A program made the position numbers and the translations under genes. The notes beneath the pieces are model-generated. The model was not told where the DNA came from. It worked only from the letters and a program-made list of their open reading frames with translations, and did no database searches. 6,534 nt of DNA from Aquificaceae bacterium (lineage in GTDB: Bacteria; Aquificota; Aquificia; Aquificales; Aquificaceae), in NCBI GenBank assembly GCA_015487835.1, contig WFOY01000117.1, forward strand, positions 1 to 6,534, in the 5' to 3' direction. Of this stretch, positions 1-5,598 are shown piece after piece; within the stretch, counting starts at the first letter, position 1; every line of letters begins with the position of its first letter.

Positions 1-492
1 ATCTCAGAATACCTGATCTCAGTAAAGTTCCTTACCTGGGAGGGAAAGGTGGAGGTAGCCTCGAGGGCAGACCTGAAATTCGGATACAGGAGTTCCCCCT
101 TCCCCAAGGCAGGTGTGGTGATCGCCTGCGAGTTTGTGTTCGAGAGGTCTGAGGTCCCGGTCGTAGAGGATTACAGAAAGATAAGACAGGTCAGGAGGAG
201 GACACAGCCTATAAATCTGCCCACGTCCGGGTCCACCTTCAAGAACCCCTACCCTAAGTACGCGGGAGACCTCATCGAGAGGGTGGGCATGAAAGGTTAC
301 AGGATCGGTGACGTGGCCTTCTCAGACCTCCACGCCAACTTTCTGGTCAACCTGGGGAGGGGCAGTTTCCAGGATGTGGTCCGCATAGTTGAGGAGGCCA
401 AGAGGAGGGTTCTGGAGGAGTTTGGGATACATCTTGAGGAGGAGGTAAAGATCGTTGAGGATAGTGGTGCTGATGGGTGGAAGGTCATCTGA
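1..492 (+). CDS. murB: UDP-N-acetylenolpyruvoylglucosamine reductase (MurB), C-terminal part, 5' end outside window
   Basis: The frame is open from base 1, giving 163 C-terminal residues; the N-terminal FAD-binding part lies outside the window. MurB is a cytoplasmic flavoenzyme that uses NADPH to reduce UDP-GlcNAc-enolpyruvate to UDP-MurNAc, the second committed step of peptidoglycan synthesis. Visible family motifs are FGYRSSPF (fragment residues about 24-31), the catalytic-serine motif SGSTFKNP with the Ser at fragment residue 78 (bases 232-234), AGDLIERVGMKGYRIG, HANFLVN from residue 111, and the C-terminal LEEEVKIV, whose Glu148 corresponds to the family's second catalytic acid. The FGYRSS motif and the compact C-terminal domain suggest a type II MurB; this is an inference. 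A short tail (about residues 153-163) follows the last motif and is shared in another frame with the start of ddl. The downstream gene overlaps it by 38 bases, so the two are very likely translationally coupled. The identification is secure; only the missing 5' part limits it. Confidence 0.95.
   Translation: MSEYLISVKFLTWEGKVEVASRADLKFGYRSSPFPKAGVVIACEFVFERSEVPVVEDYRKIRQVRRRTQPINLPTSGSTFKNPYPKYAGDLIERVGMKGYRIGDVAFSDLHANFLVNLGRGSFQDVVRIVEEAKRRVLEEFGIHLEEEVKIVEDSGADGWKVI
437..446 (+). promoter_or_regulatory. Strong Shine-Dalgarno inside murB that sets the TTG start of ddl
   Basis: AGGAGGAGGT ends 8 bases before the TTG at 455. It lies within the murB codons for the conserved Glu-Glu-Glu-Val. 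This near-perfect site with good spacing is the reason for choosing the TTG over the in-frame GTG codons at 464 and 467 or the ATG at 473, which would remove the first beta strand of Ddl. Confidence 0.8.
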
Positions 493-1321
493 GAGGGAGA
501 TCTCACTAAAGACAGGGAAGGCGGTGGCGAGAGCCCTAAGGGAGTTGGGGCACGAGGTCATAGAGATGGATCTCACAGACGATCTCCCATGCAGGATACT
601 GGATCTGAAGCCCGATAAGGTCTTCATAGCCCTCCACGGACCCTACGGGGAAGATGGAAGGGTCCAGGGTATGCTCGACATACTCGGCATACCCTACGTA
701 GGGTCTGGGGTTCTGGGAAGTGCGGTGGCTATGGACAAGGATGTGACCAAGAGGATCCTGAGGTCTGAAGGTCTCCCCACACCGGACTGGGTCTGCGTCA
801 GAAAGGGTGAGGAGGTGACCTGGGATAGGTTTCCAGCGGTTGTGAAACCCGCGGACCAGGGGTCGAGTGTGGGTCTTAAGGTCGTTAAAAACAGAGAGGA
901 AATGTCCGAAGCTATTAAAGAACTCTTTTCTCTTACCGAAAAGGTTCTTGTGGAGGAGTTCATAGGGGGCAGGGATATGACGGTGGGTGTTCTCAAAGAG
1001 AGACCGCTCCCGGTTATAGAGATAAGACCTAAGAAGGGCATCTACGACTACGAGAGCAAGTACACGAAGGGTATGACCGAGTACGTGTTCCTGGAGGACG
1101 AGGACCTCTCGAGGAAGCTCAAGGACCTCGCCATGAGGACTCACAGACTCCTGGGTCTTAAAGACATGTCCAGGATCGACTTCAGGGTCACGGACAGAGG
1201 GGATCCTTACATACTCGAGGTGAACACCATACCGGGGATGACGGAGCTCAGCCTGTTCCCTATGGCCTGTAGGAGAGCCGGTTTGGATTTTAAGGAGATG
1301 CTGTCTATAATTGTTAGCTAG
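455..1321 (+). CDS. ddl: D-alanine--D-alanine ligase
   Basis: This cytoplasmic ATP-grasp enzyme joins two D-Ala to make the dipeptide used by MurF. It has 288 residues, slightly short of the roughly 305 of E. coli DdlB. In order: the N-terminal MGGRSSEREISL with the substrate Glu13; ALHGPYGEDGRVQGML; the ATP-grasp lid region VVKPADQGSSVGLKVV; VEEFIGGRDMTVGVL; the omega loop YDYESKY (197-203), whose Lys202/Tyr203 match the E. coli Lys215/Tyr216 pair that favours D-Ala; and the Mg ligands Asp242, Glu255 and Asn257, with the same 13 and 15 residue spacings as in E. coli. The C-terminus NTIPGMTELSLFP is typical. The Tyr in the omega loop argues against a D-Ala-D-Lac ligase. Translation starts at TTG within the end of murB. 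ftsQ follows after 17 bases. A patch at 881-950 is clearly AT-richer than its surroundings but encodes normal protein. Confidence 0.97.
   Translation: MRIVVLMGGRSSEREISLKTGKAVARALRELGHEVIEMDLTDDLPCRILDLKPDKVFIALHGPYGEDGRVQGMLDILGIPYVGSGVLGSAVAMDKDVTKRILRSEGLPTPDWVCVRKGEEVTWDRFPAVVKPADQGSSVGLKVVKNREEMSEAIKELFSLTEKVLVEEFIGGRDMTVGVLKERPLPVIEIRPKKGIYDYESKYTKGMTEYVFLEDEDLSRKLKDLAMRTHRLLGLKDMSRIDFRVTDRGDPYILEVNTIPGMTELSLFPMACRRAGLDFKEMLSIIVS
1283..1311 (+). promoter_or_regulatory. Candidate promoter in the 3' end of ddl, ahead of ftsQ
   Basis: TTGGAT at 1283-1288 and an exact TATAAT at 1306-1311 are separated by 17 bases, the ideal sigma70-type spacing. The -10 match is perfect and the -35 matches three of six bases. 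Transcription would begin near 1318, just before the ftsQ Shine-Dalgarno. It overlaps coding sequence, so the hexamers could be accidental. Internal promoters for ftsQAZ are known in E. coli. Confidence 0.35.
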
Positions 1322-1338
1322 TCTCTCTGGAGGGAGAT

Positions 1339-2040
1339 GTGGAGAAAGGAAAGAACATAAGGGGGAGAAGACTCTTCTCAGCCTTTCTGTTCTGTGCCTG
1401 GCTAACCTTCATGGCTCTGGCGGGCTTCTTCATACCCTCCTTCCTCTCGGACCTCCCCCTGCTCCAGATAAGGGAGATCACGGTCGAGGGAAACAGGACC
1501 ATAGACATGGACACGGTAAGGTCAGCCATATACTCTGTGGAGGGGTCAGTTTTCAAACTGAGCGAGGACCAGATCCTGTCCGTGCTGAACGAGAGGACGG
1601 GTGGGCGTGTAAAGAGGGTCTTCGTGACTAAGAACGTGTCAATTAGGGGTATATCGATAAGGATAAGGATCCAGGAGAGGGTCCCGGTAGCCAAGGTCCG
1701 ATCCGGGAGCACCTATATCTTTATAGACGAGGAGGGTAAGACCTTTCCAGCTTATGATCTGAGATCCGGAAACCTTCCCGAGGTTGTAACCCACGACCTC
1801 AAGGTCCTCGAGGAGAACTTTCCTAAGCTCTACAGATCTGTGAAAGGTTCAGGGATCAGGGTGAGTCTTATAAAGGTCCTTAAGGACAGAACTATCCTCG
1901 TATCTGGGAGACGTCAGATAATACTACCACCTATTGACCTCCTACCTGATAACGTGGTTGACAGGTTGAGGATGGTTTATAATTTTCGGGAGGGGAAAAT
2001 TGATCTGAGATTTGACAGGTTTATCTTAGTAAGAAATTGA
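1339..2040 (+). CDS. ftsQ: Cell division protein FtsQ (DivIB family)
   Basis: A 233-residue bitopic membrane protein of the divisome that scaffolds FtsB/FtsL and septal synthesis from the periplasmic side. It has a short basic cytoplasmic tail (KGKNIRGRR, residues 3-11), one transmembrane helix at about 12-33, a POTRA domain at about 42-112 opening with LQIREITVEGNRTIDMDTVR, the linking motif IQERVPVAKV (111-120), and a C-terminal beta domain with YIFIDEEGKTFP (126-137). This is the family layout, and its place between ddl and ftsA is the classic one. The GTG start at 1339 is preceded by GGAGGG at 1329-1334; an ATG two bases earlier is in another frame and stops after seven codons. The last 70 bases are only about one third G+C, far below the window average, and contain promoter-like hexamers ahead of ftsA. 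Sequence conservation in this family is low, so the call rests on architecture and context. Confidence 0.92.
   Translation: MEKGKNIRGRRLFSAFLFCAWLTFMALAGFFIPSFLSDLPLLQIREITVEGNRTIDMDTVRSAIYSVEGSVFKLSEDQILSVLNERTGGRVKRVFVTKNVSIRGISIRIRIQERVPVAKVRSGSTYIFIDEEGKTFPAYDLRSGNLPEVVTHDLKVLEENFPKLYRSVKGSGIRVSLIKVLKDRTILVSGRRQIILPPIDLLPDNVVDRLRMVYNFREGKIDLRFDRFILVRN
1958..1983 (+). promoter_or_regulatory. Candidate promoter in the 3' end of ftsQ, ahead of ftsA-ftsZ
   Basis: An exact TTGACA at 1958-1963 and an exact TATAAT at 1978-1983 lie in the AT-rich end of ftsQ. The 14-base spacer is shorter than the usual 16-18, which is the main argument against it. A second, weaker pair is TTGATC at 2000-2005 with TATCTT at 2022-2027 (16-base spacer). 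Either could give extra transcription of ftsA and ftsZ. A further TTGACA at 2012-2017 has no good partner. Confidence 0.3.
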
Positions 2041-2046
2041 GGTGGG

Positions 2047-3291
2047 ATGAGAACAGTTGCTTCGATAGACATAGGCACAGATAAGATAGTAGCCCTGATA
2101 GGGGAGGTGGATACCTACGGGGACATCCACATAATAGGCGTTGGTGAGGCCAGATCCAAGTGCATAAACAGGGGTACTATCACAAAGCTCGGCGTGGCCG
2201 CAAGGGCGATAGCCACGGCGGTGAGGGAGGCGGAGGAGATGTCCGGCCACAAGGTGACCGGTGTGGTCATAAACGTATCCGGTGAGGATCTGAGGAGCCA
2301 GAACGAAAAGGACACGATAAACATATCACCGAGCCCCATAGAGATAGAGGAGGAACACATAAACAGGCTCCTTGAGAGGAGCGTGGCAAAAGGTAAAGAG
2401 GACGGCTTCGAGATAATCCACGCCATACCCAGAAAGTACACCCTGGACAACCAGGAGGGTATAGAGGACCCGACAGGTCTAATAGGGTCAAAGCTTACAG
2501 CCCAGGTCCACATAGTTAAGGCGCCGACTACACTTATAGGTAACCTTGAGAAGGCGGTCGTTGTAGCCGGGTTCACACCGACGGTTAGGGTGGTGAGCGC
2601 CTTGGCTTCTGCCAAAGCCGTGCTCACCGAAGAGGAGAAGGAGAACGGGGTCCTCCTTATCGATATAGGGGCCGGCCTCACGGACTACGCCCTGTTCATA
2701 GAGGGTCATCCCGTTGTGACGGGCAGCGTCCCAATGGGTGGTTTAAACATCACAAAAGACATAGCCTTCTTCATGAAGGTAGAGCAGGAGGAGGCTGAGA
2801 GGACGAAGAAGGAGAACGGTGTGGCTTTCGTGGATCTCGTGAGGGAAGGGGAGATAATAAAGATAAAGCCAAAGGGTGAGATGAGGGAGGTCGCCGTTGA
2901 GAGGAGGCAGCTGGCCGAGGTCATACAGGTGAGGCTGGAGGAGATCTTAGAGAAAGTGATAGGCGAGATAGAGAAGGCGGGTTTCAAGGTGGACAGTGCC
3001 AACGCAGGTGTCGTGATCACAGGAGGCACAGGCAACTTACAGGGTATAAAGGACCTGGTCGAGAGGTTCACCGACCTGCCCGCCAGGATAGGGATCCCGA
3101 CAGGGGTGATAGGTCTCAAGGAGAGGATCGAGGACCCCAAGTACGCTACAGTGGTGGGGCTTCTCAAGTTCGCGGTATCGCCGGAGGGTATGGTGTCGGA
3201 GGCCAAGGCTAAGGTTGGTTTGTCCACCAACAGCAGCGGTTTTAAGGATATCATAGAGAAGATCAAGGAGTTCTTACGAGAGATCCTGTAG
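2047..3291 (+). CDS. ftsA: Cell division protein FtsA, actin-like membrane tether of FtsZ
   Basis: FtsA is a cytoplasmic actin-fold ATPase that polymerises at midcell, binds the FtsZ tail and anchors it to the membrane. The 414 residues match the family (about 420 in E. coli). Visible are phosphate-1 SIDIGTDKIVALIGEV near the N-terminus, the FtsA-specific 1C domain (about 85-165, with HAIPRKYTLDNQEGIEDPTG), phosphate-2 IDIGAGLTDYALF with Asp206, the adenosine motif VVITGGTGNL with GGTG at 326-329, and the conserved tail block ARIGIPTGV. The last 16-18 residues (GFKDIIEKIKEFLREIL) form the amphipathic membrane-targeting helix, so the membrane anchor is intact. The ATG lies 6 bases after the ftsQ stop and its GAGGTG ribosome site overlaps that stop, which suggests coupling. 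ftsZ follows after 11 bases. Confidence 0.98.
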   Translation: MRTVASIDIGTDKIVALIGEVDTYGDIHIIGVGEARSKCINRGTITKLGVAARAIATAVREAEEMSGHKVTGVVINVSGEDLRSQNEKDTINISPSPIEIEEEHINRLLERSVAKGKEDGFEIIHAIPRKYTLDNQEGIEDPTGLIGSKLTAQVHIVKAPTTLIGNLEKAVVVAGFTPTVRVVSALASAKAVLTEEEKENGVLLIDIGAGLTDYALFIEGHPVVTGSVPMGGLNITKDIAFFMKVEQEEAERTKKENGVAFVDLVREGEIIKIKPKGEMREVAVERRQLAEVIQVRLEEILEKVIGEIEKAGFKVDSANAGVVITGGTGNLQGIKDLVERFTDLPARIGIPTGVIGLKERIEDPKYATVVGLLKFAVSPEGMVSEAKAKVGLSTNSSGFKDIIEKIKEFLREIL

Positions 3292-3302
3292 GAGGGAAGG
3301 CT

Positions 3303-4391
3303 ATGGAGGTCCAGGACTACAACCCAACCAAGATCAAGGTCATAGGAGTAGGAGGTGGGGGTTGCAACGCTGTAAACAGGATGTACATGGACGGGATAGA
3401 GGGGGTGGAGGTGTTCGCGGTTAACACGGACAGCCAGCACCTCAGGAAGCTTGCCGTGCCCAACAAGGTCCAGATAGGTGAGAAGGTGACCAAAGGCCTC
3501 GGCGTGGGCATGAAGCCGGAGGTGGGCGAGGAGGCAGCCCTGGAGAGCATAGACAAGATCAAGGAGATCCTGAGGGACACGGACATGGTCTTCATAGCGG
3601 CGGGCTTAGGAGGAGGTACGGGGACAGGTGCAGCTCCCGTGATAGCGAGGACGGCGAGGGAGATGGGTGTGCTGACCGTAGCGGTCGTTACCCTACCTTT
3701 CGAGTTCGAGGGAGCAAAGAGGAAGAGGATCGCCATCGAGGGGCTCGAGAGGTTGAAGGAATGCGTCGATACCTACATAATAATCCACAACCAAAAGCTG
3801 GCAGAACTCAGCAAGACCCTGACCTGGAAGAACGCCTTTATAGAGGTGGACAGCGTGCTGTCCAGAGCTGTGAGGGGGATCACGAACATAATATCCACGT
3901 CAGCGGACATAAACGTGGACTTTGCGGACGTAAAAACGGTCATGGAGAACGGAGGTCTGGCCCTCATAGGTGTGGGTGAGGGTAGAGGGGAGAACAAGAT
4001 CCAGACCGCCGTCGAGCAGGCCATAACCAACCCCCTGTTAGAGGGAGGAAGCGTTGACGGGGCTAAGAGACTTCTCATAACCCTATGGGTGTCCGAGAGC
4101 GTTGCCTTCGCCGACGCCCAGGAGGCGATACAGTCAATAAGCGGTAAGGCCTCAAACGACCCAACCATAATATTCGGGGCCATAATCGAAGAGGGTGAGG
4201 AGGACCGTATAAAGGTGACCGTGGTAGCGACGGACTTCGATCGGACCAGCGACAGGAGAGAGGAGGAGGCCACCTTCAGGGTCATAAGGAGGGACACCCA
4301 GGAGATGAAGAAGGTGGTCCCCGAGGAGGGCATACAGCCCGTAGAACCGGACGACACACCGGCCTATCTGAGGAGGCGTAGGAAGATATAA
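3303..4391 (+). CDS. ftsZ: Cell division protein FtsZ, tubulin-like GTPase
   Basis: FtsZ assembles into the cytokinetic ring and hydrolyses GTP at the subunit interface. The 362 residues start with IKVIGVGGGGCNAVNRM (G1 loop), then VFAVNTD, the tubulin signature GGGTGTG at 103-109, LPFEFEGAKRKRIA, and the T7 catalytic loop NVDFADVKTVM with Asn204, Asp206 and Asp209, equivalent to E. coli 207, 209 and 212. MENGGLALIGVGEG and TNPLLEG follow. The globular core ends near residue 315, the variable linker is only about 30-35 residues, and the C-terminal peptide DTPAYLRRRRKI is the docking site for FtsA. The linker is at the short end for the family. The start is an ATG seven bases after GGAGG at 3291-3295, which directly adjoins the ftsA stop. 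The frame beyond the TAA stays open into the next small gene. Confidence 0.99.
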   Translation: MEVQDYNPTKIKVIGVGGGGCNAVNRMYMDGIEGVEVFAVNTDSQHLRKLAVPNKVQIGEKVTKGLGVGMKPEVGEEAALESIDKIKEILRDTDMVFIAAGLGGGTGTGAAPVIARTAREMGVLTVAVVTLPFEFEGAKRKRIAIEGLERLKECVDTYIIIHNQKLAELSKTLTWKNAFIEVDSVLSRAVRGITNIISTSADINVDFADVKTVMENGGLALIGVGEGRGENKIQTAVEQAITNPLLEGGSVDGAKRLLITLWVSESVAFADAQEAIQSISGKASNDPTIIFGAIIEEGEEDRIKVTVVATDFDRTSDRREEEATFRVIRRDTQEMKKVVPEEGIQPVEPDDTPAYLRRRRKI

Positions 4392-4392
4392 T
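4387..4392 (+). promoter_or_regulatory. -10-like box over the ftsZ stop codon
   Basis: An exact TATAAT spans the ftsZ TAA stop, in the short near-palindrome GATATAATATC. There is no convincing -35 at 16-18 bases and no TG extension. Transcription from it would begin at about 4399-4400, essentially at the GTG start of the next gene. Confidence 0.25.
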
Positions 4393-4394
4393 AT

Positions 4395-4406
4395 CCTCAC
4401 GTGAGG
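4395..4406 (+). repeat. Perfect 12-base palindrome across a start codon
   Basis: CCTCACGTGAGG is its own reverse complement and includes the GTG start at 4401. One or two such palindromes are expected by chance in a window this size, so only the location makes it notable. It could be an operator next to the -10-like box at 4387-4392. Confidence 0.3.
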
Positions 4407-4667
4407 CCTGTAAATCCCAAAAAGAGCAAAGTCTTCTCCTTCCTCCTAGGGGTCATCTACGGTTACAGGACAGCCCACATGGACCTCAAAGTTTTTCCGA
4501 TCGAAGAGTTCAAAGAGGAGGACCTGGAAGGCTTTGAGATCTACTACCTTAGCAAAAACAGAGATGAGGTCAGCAAGAACGATCCCATAGAGGAACCCTC
4601 CCACATAGTGGCCCTCAAAGAGGATTTGGAAGCCAAGGAGGTCAAGATATATATTTATAAGTCATGA
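4401..4667 (+). CDS. Small protein of unknown function between ftsZ and hslO
   Basis: I do not recognise this 88-residue protein. With the GTG start it has a basic N-terminus (RPVNPKKSK, residues 2-10), a short hydrophobic patch VFSFLLGVIYGY (11-22) too short for a sure membrane helix, then an acidic soluble-looking part (about 33-80) and a Lys/Tyr-rich strand-like end KEVKIYIYKS. There is no Cys. No Shine-Dalgarno precedes the GTG; the nearest AGGAGG is about 25 bases off. The alternative is ATG at 4479 with a weak AGGA eight bases before it, giving 62 residues beginning MDLKVFPIEEF. Its stop overlaps the hslO ATG by four bases, and it follows ftsZ by 9 bases in the same frame, so it sits firmly in the gene string. 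Reality as a gene is likely from its dense fit and codon style; function and start are open. Confidence 0.7.
   Translation: MRPVNPKKSKVFSFLLGVIYGYRTAHMDLKVFPIEEFKEEDLEGFEIYYLSKNRDEVSKNDPIEEPSHIVALKEDLEAKEVKIYIYKS
4626..4655 (+). promoter_or_regulatory. Weak candidate promoter ahead of hslO
   Basis: TTGGAA at 4626-4631 and TATATT at 4650-4655 are 18 bases apart, inside an AT-rich run (4647-4660) at the end of the small upstream gene. The predicted start near 4662 is almost on the hslO ATG. Coupled translation from the upstream gene is the simpler alternative. Confidence 0.2.
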
Positions 4668-5587
4668 TCCTCAAAGAACTGGAAGACAAGACCAAACAGG
4701 ACCTCCGGGAGTACTTCCAGGACAGAGACTACATGGTAGTTACCGTGCCCAAGGATGAGCCTGCGAGGGTGTACGTGGTAAAGGCCACGAGAACCGTAGA
4801 GACGGCCCGTAGGATTCACGATCTCAGTCCGGGTGCGACCGTCGCCCTCGGTAGGGCCATGGTGGGGGCTCTGATCCTTACGTCCCTGATAAAGCACGCA
4901 ACCGACCAGAAGGTCCTGATCAAGATAGACGGTGGAGGACCGATAGGGACCGTTGTCGCTGAGGCTGACGGCAAGGGCAGGGTCAGGGGCTTCGTGGACA
5001 ACCCGAAGGTTCCCCTTCACACAAAAGAGGTTGAAGGTGTAAGGAAGGTGGACCTTTCCAAAATAGTCGGGTCTGAGGGCACCCTCACGGTGGTCAAGGA
5101 GATAGGCATGGGTACACCCTACACGAGCGTGGTGCCTCTGGTCTCGGGGGAGATAGCCAAGGACATAGCCTTTTACTTCGCTCAGTCGGAGCAGATACCT
5201 TCTGCGGTTGGCATAGGTGTTCTGGTGGATAAGGACGGATCCGTGAGACACGCAGGAGGGTTCCTTATACAGACCTTCGGTGGGATAAGCCCGAAGGTTT
5301 TAGACCTGCTCGAAAGAAGGGCCTCCCAGCTCCCACCCGTTACCGCGATCATGGAAGAGGGAAAACGCCCGGAGGACATAGCGGCCATGATCTTAGAGGA
5401 TCTCAAACCCCAGCTGATAGGTCTTAAAGAGGTGGAGTACTACTGTCCGTGCAGTGAGGACGTCGCCAAGGCCAGTTTGCTCCTGCTCTCAGAGGAGGAG
5501 ATAGAGGAGATAACGAACGAAGGCCCCGCCGAGGTTGTCTGCAGGTTCTGCGGAAGGGTGTACAGGTTCGATAAAAAGGACCTATAA
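4664..5587 (+). CDS. hslO: Redox-regulated chaperone Hsp33
   Basis: Hsp33 is a cytoplasmic holdase activated when oxidation releases zinc from its C-terminal cysteines. The protein has 307 residues. The N-terminal domain shows LGRAMVGALILTSLIKH, the family motif DGGGPIGTVVAEADGKGRVRGFV (from Asp89) and SGEIAKDIAFYFAQSEQ; the linker region contains GGFLIQTFGGISP; the switch domain has CPC at 261-263 and CRFC at 293-296, so all four zinc ligands are present with near-standard spacing. The ATG at 4664 is the first possible start, since an in-frame TAA lies at 4658, and it overlaps the preceding stop as ATGA. It gives about 23 more N-terminal residues (Lys/Glu/Asp-rich) than the Bacillus protein. 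The in-frame ATG at 4733 would give 284 residues and fit the usual N-terminus better. Neither start has a good Shine-Dalgarno; the nearest GGAGGT is 21 bases before 4664. Confidence 0.95.
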   Translation: MILKELEDKTKQDLREYFQDRDYMVVTVPKDEPARVYVVKATRTVETARRIHDLSPGATVALGRAMVGALILTSLIKHATDQKVLIKIDGGGPIGTVVAEADGKGRVRGFVDNPKVPLHTKEVEGVRKVDLSKIVGSEGTLTVVKEIGMGTPYTSVVPLVSGEIAKDIAFYFAQSEQIPSAVGIGVLVDKDGSVRHAGGFLIQTFGGISPKVLDLLERRASQLPPVTAIMEEGKRPEDIAAMILEDLKPQLIGLKEVEYYCPCSEDVAKASLLLLSEEEIEEITNEGPAEVVCRFCGRVYRFDKKDL

Positions 5588-5588
5588 T
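5559..5588 (+). promoter_or_regulatory. Candidate promoter at the end of hslO, ahead of the exported protein gene
   Basis: TGTACA (four of six -35 bases) at 5559-5564 and an exact TATAAT at 5583-5588 are 18 bases apart. The -10 covers the hslO TAA stop. Transcription would begin at about 5595-5597, leaving only two to four bases before the ATG at 5599. It would let the exported protein and efflux genes be expressed separately from the division genes. Confidence 0.35.
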
Positions 5589-5598
5589 ACATAGGTAG

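Noticed and set aside
881..950. AT-rich patch (about 37% G+C) inside ddl, possible foreign insert or promoter
   Set aside because: It encodes a normal stretch of the ATP-grasp domain between two conserved motifs, with no clear -35/-10 pair. Local composition drift is enough to explain it.
536..1144. Long open frame on the minus strand (202 residues) opposite ddl
   Set aside because: ddl on the + strand carries every catalytic motif. The antisense frame is open only because of the biased codon use, and its translation has no recognisable domain.
1311..1631. 106-residue + strand frame overlapping the start of ftsQ
   Set aside because: The ftsQ frame gives a transmembrane helix and a POTRA domain. 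This frame is Gly/His/Arg-rich and low-complexity with no domain.
2706..3440. 244-residue minus-strand open frame spanning the ftsA-ftsZ junction
   Set aside because: It is antisense to two secure genes, Ser/Leu/Pro-rich in the manner of a shadow frame, and crosses a conserved gene boundary.
4655..5251. 198-residue minus-strand open frame opposite hslO
   Set aside because: hslO is certain from its motifs and zinc cysteines; the antisense translation is rich in His, Arg and Tyr with no family resemblance.
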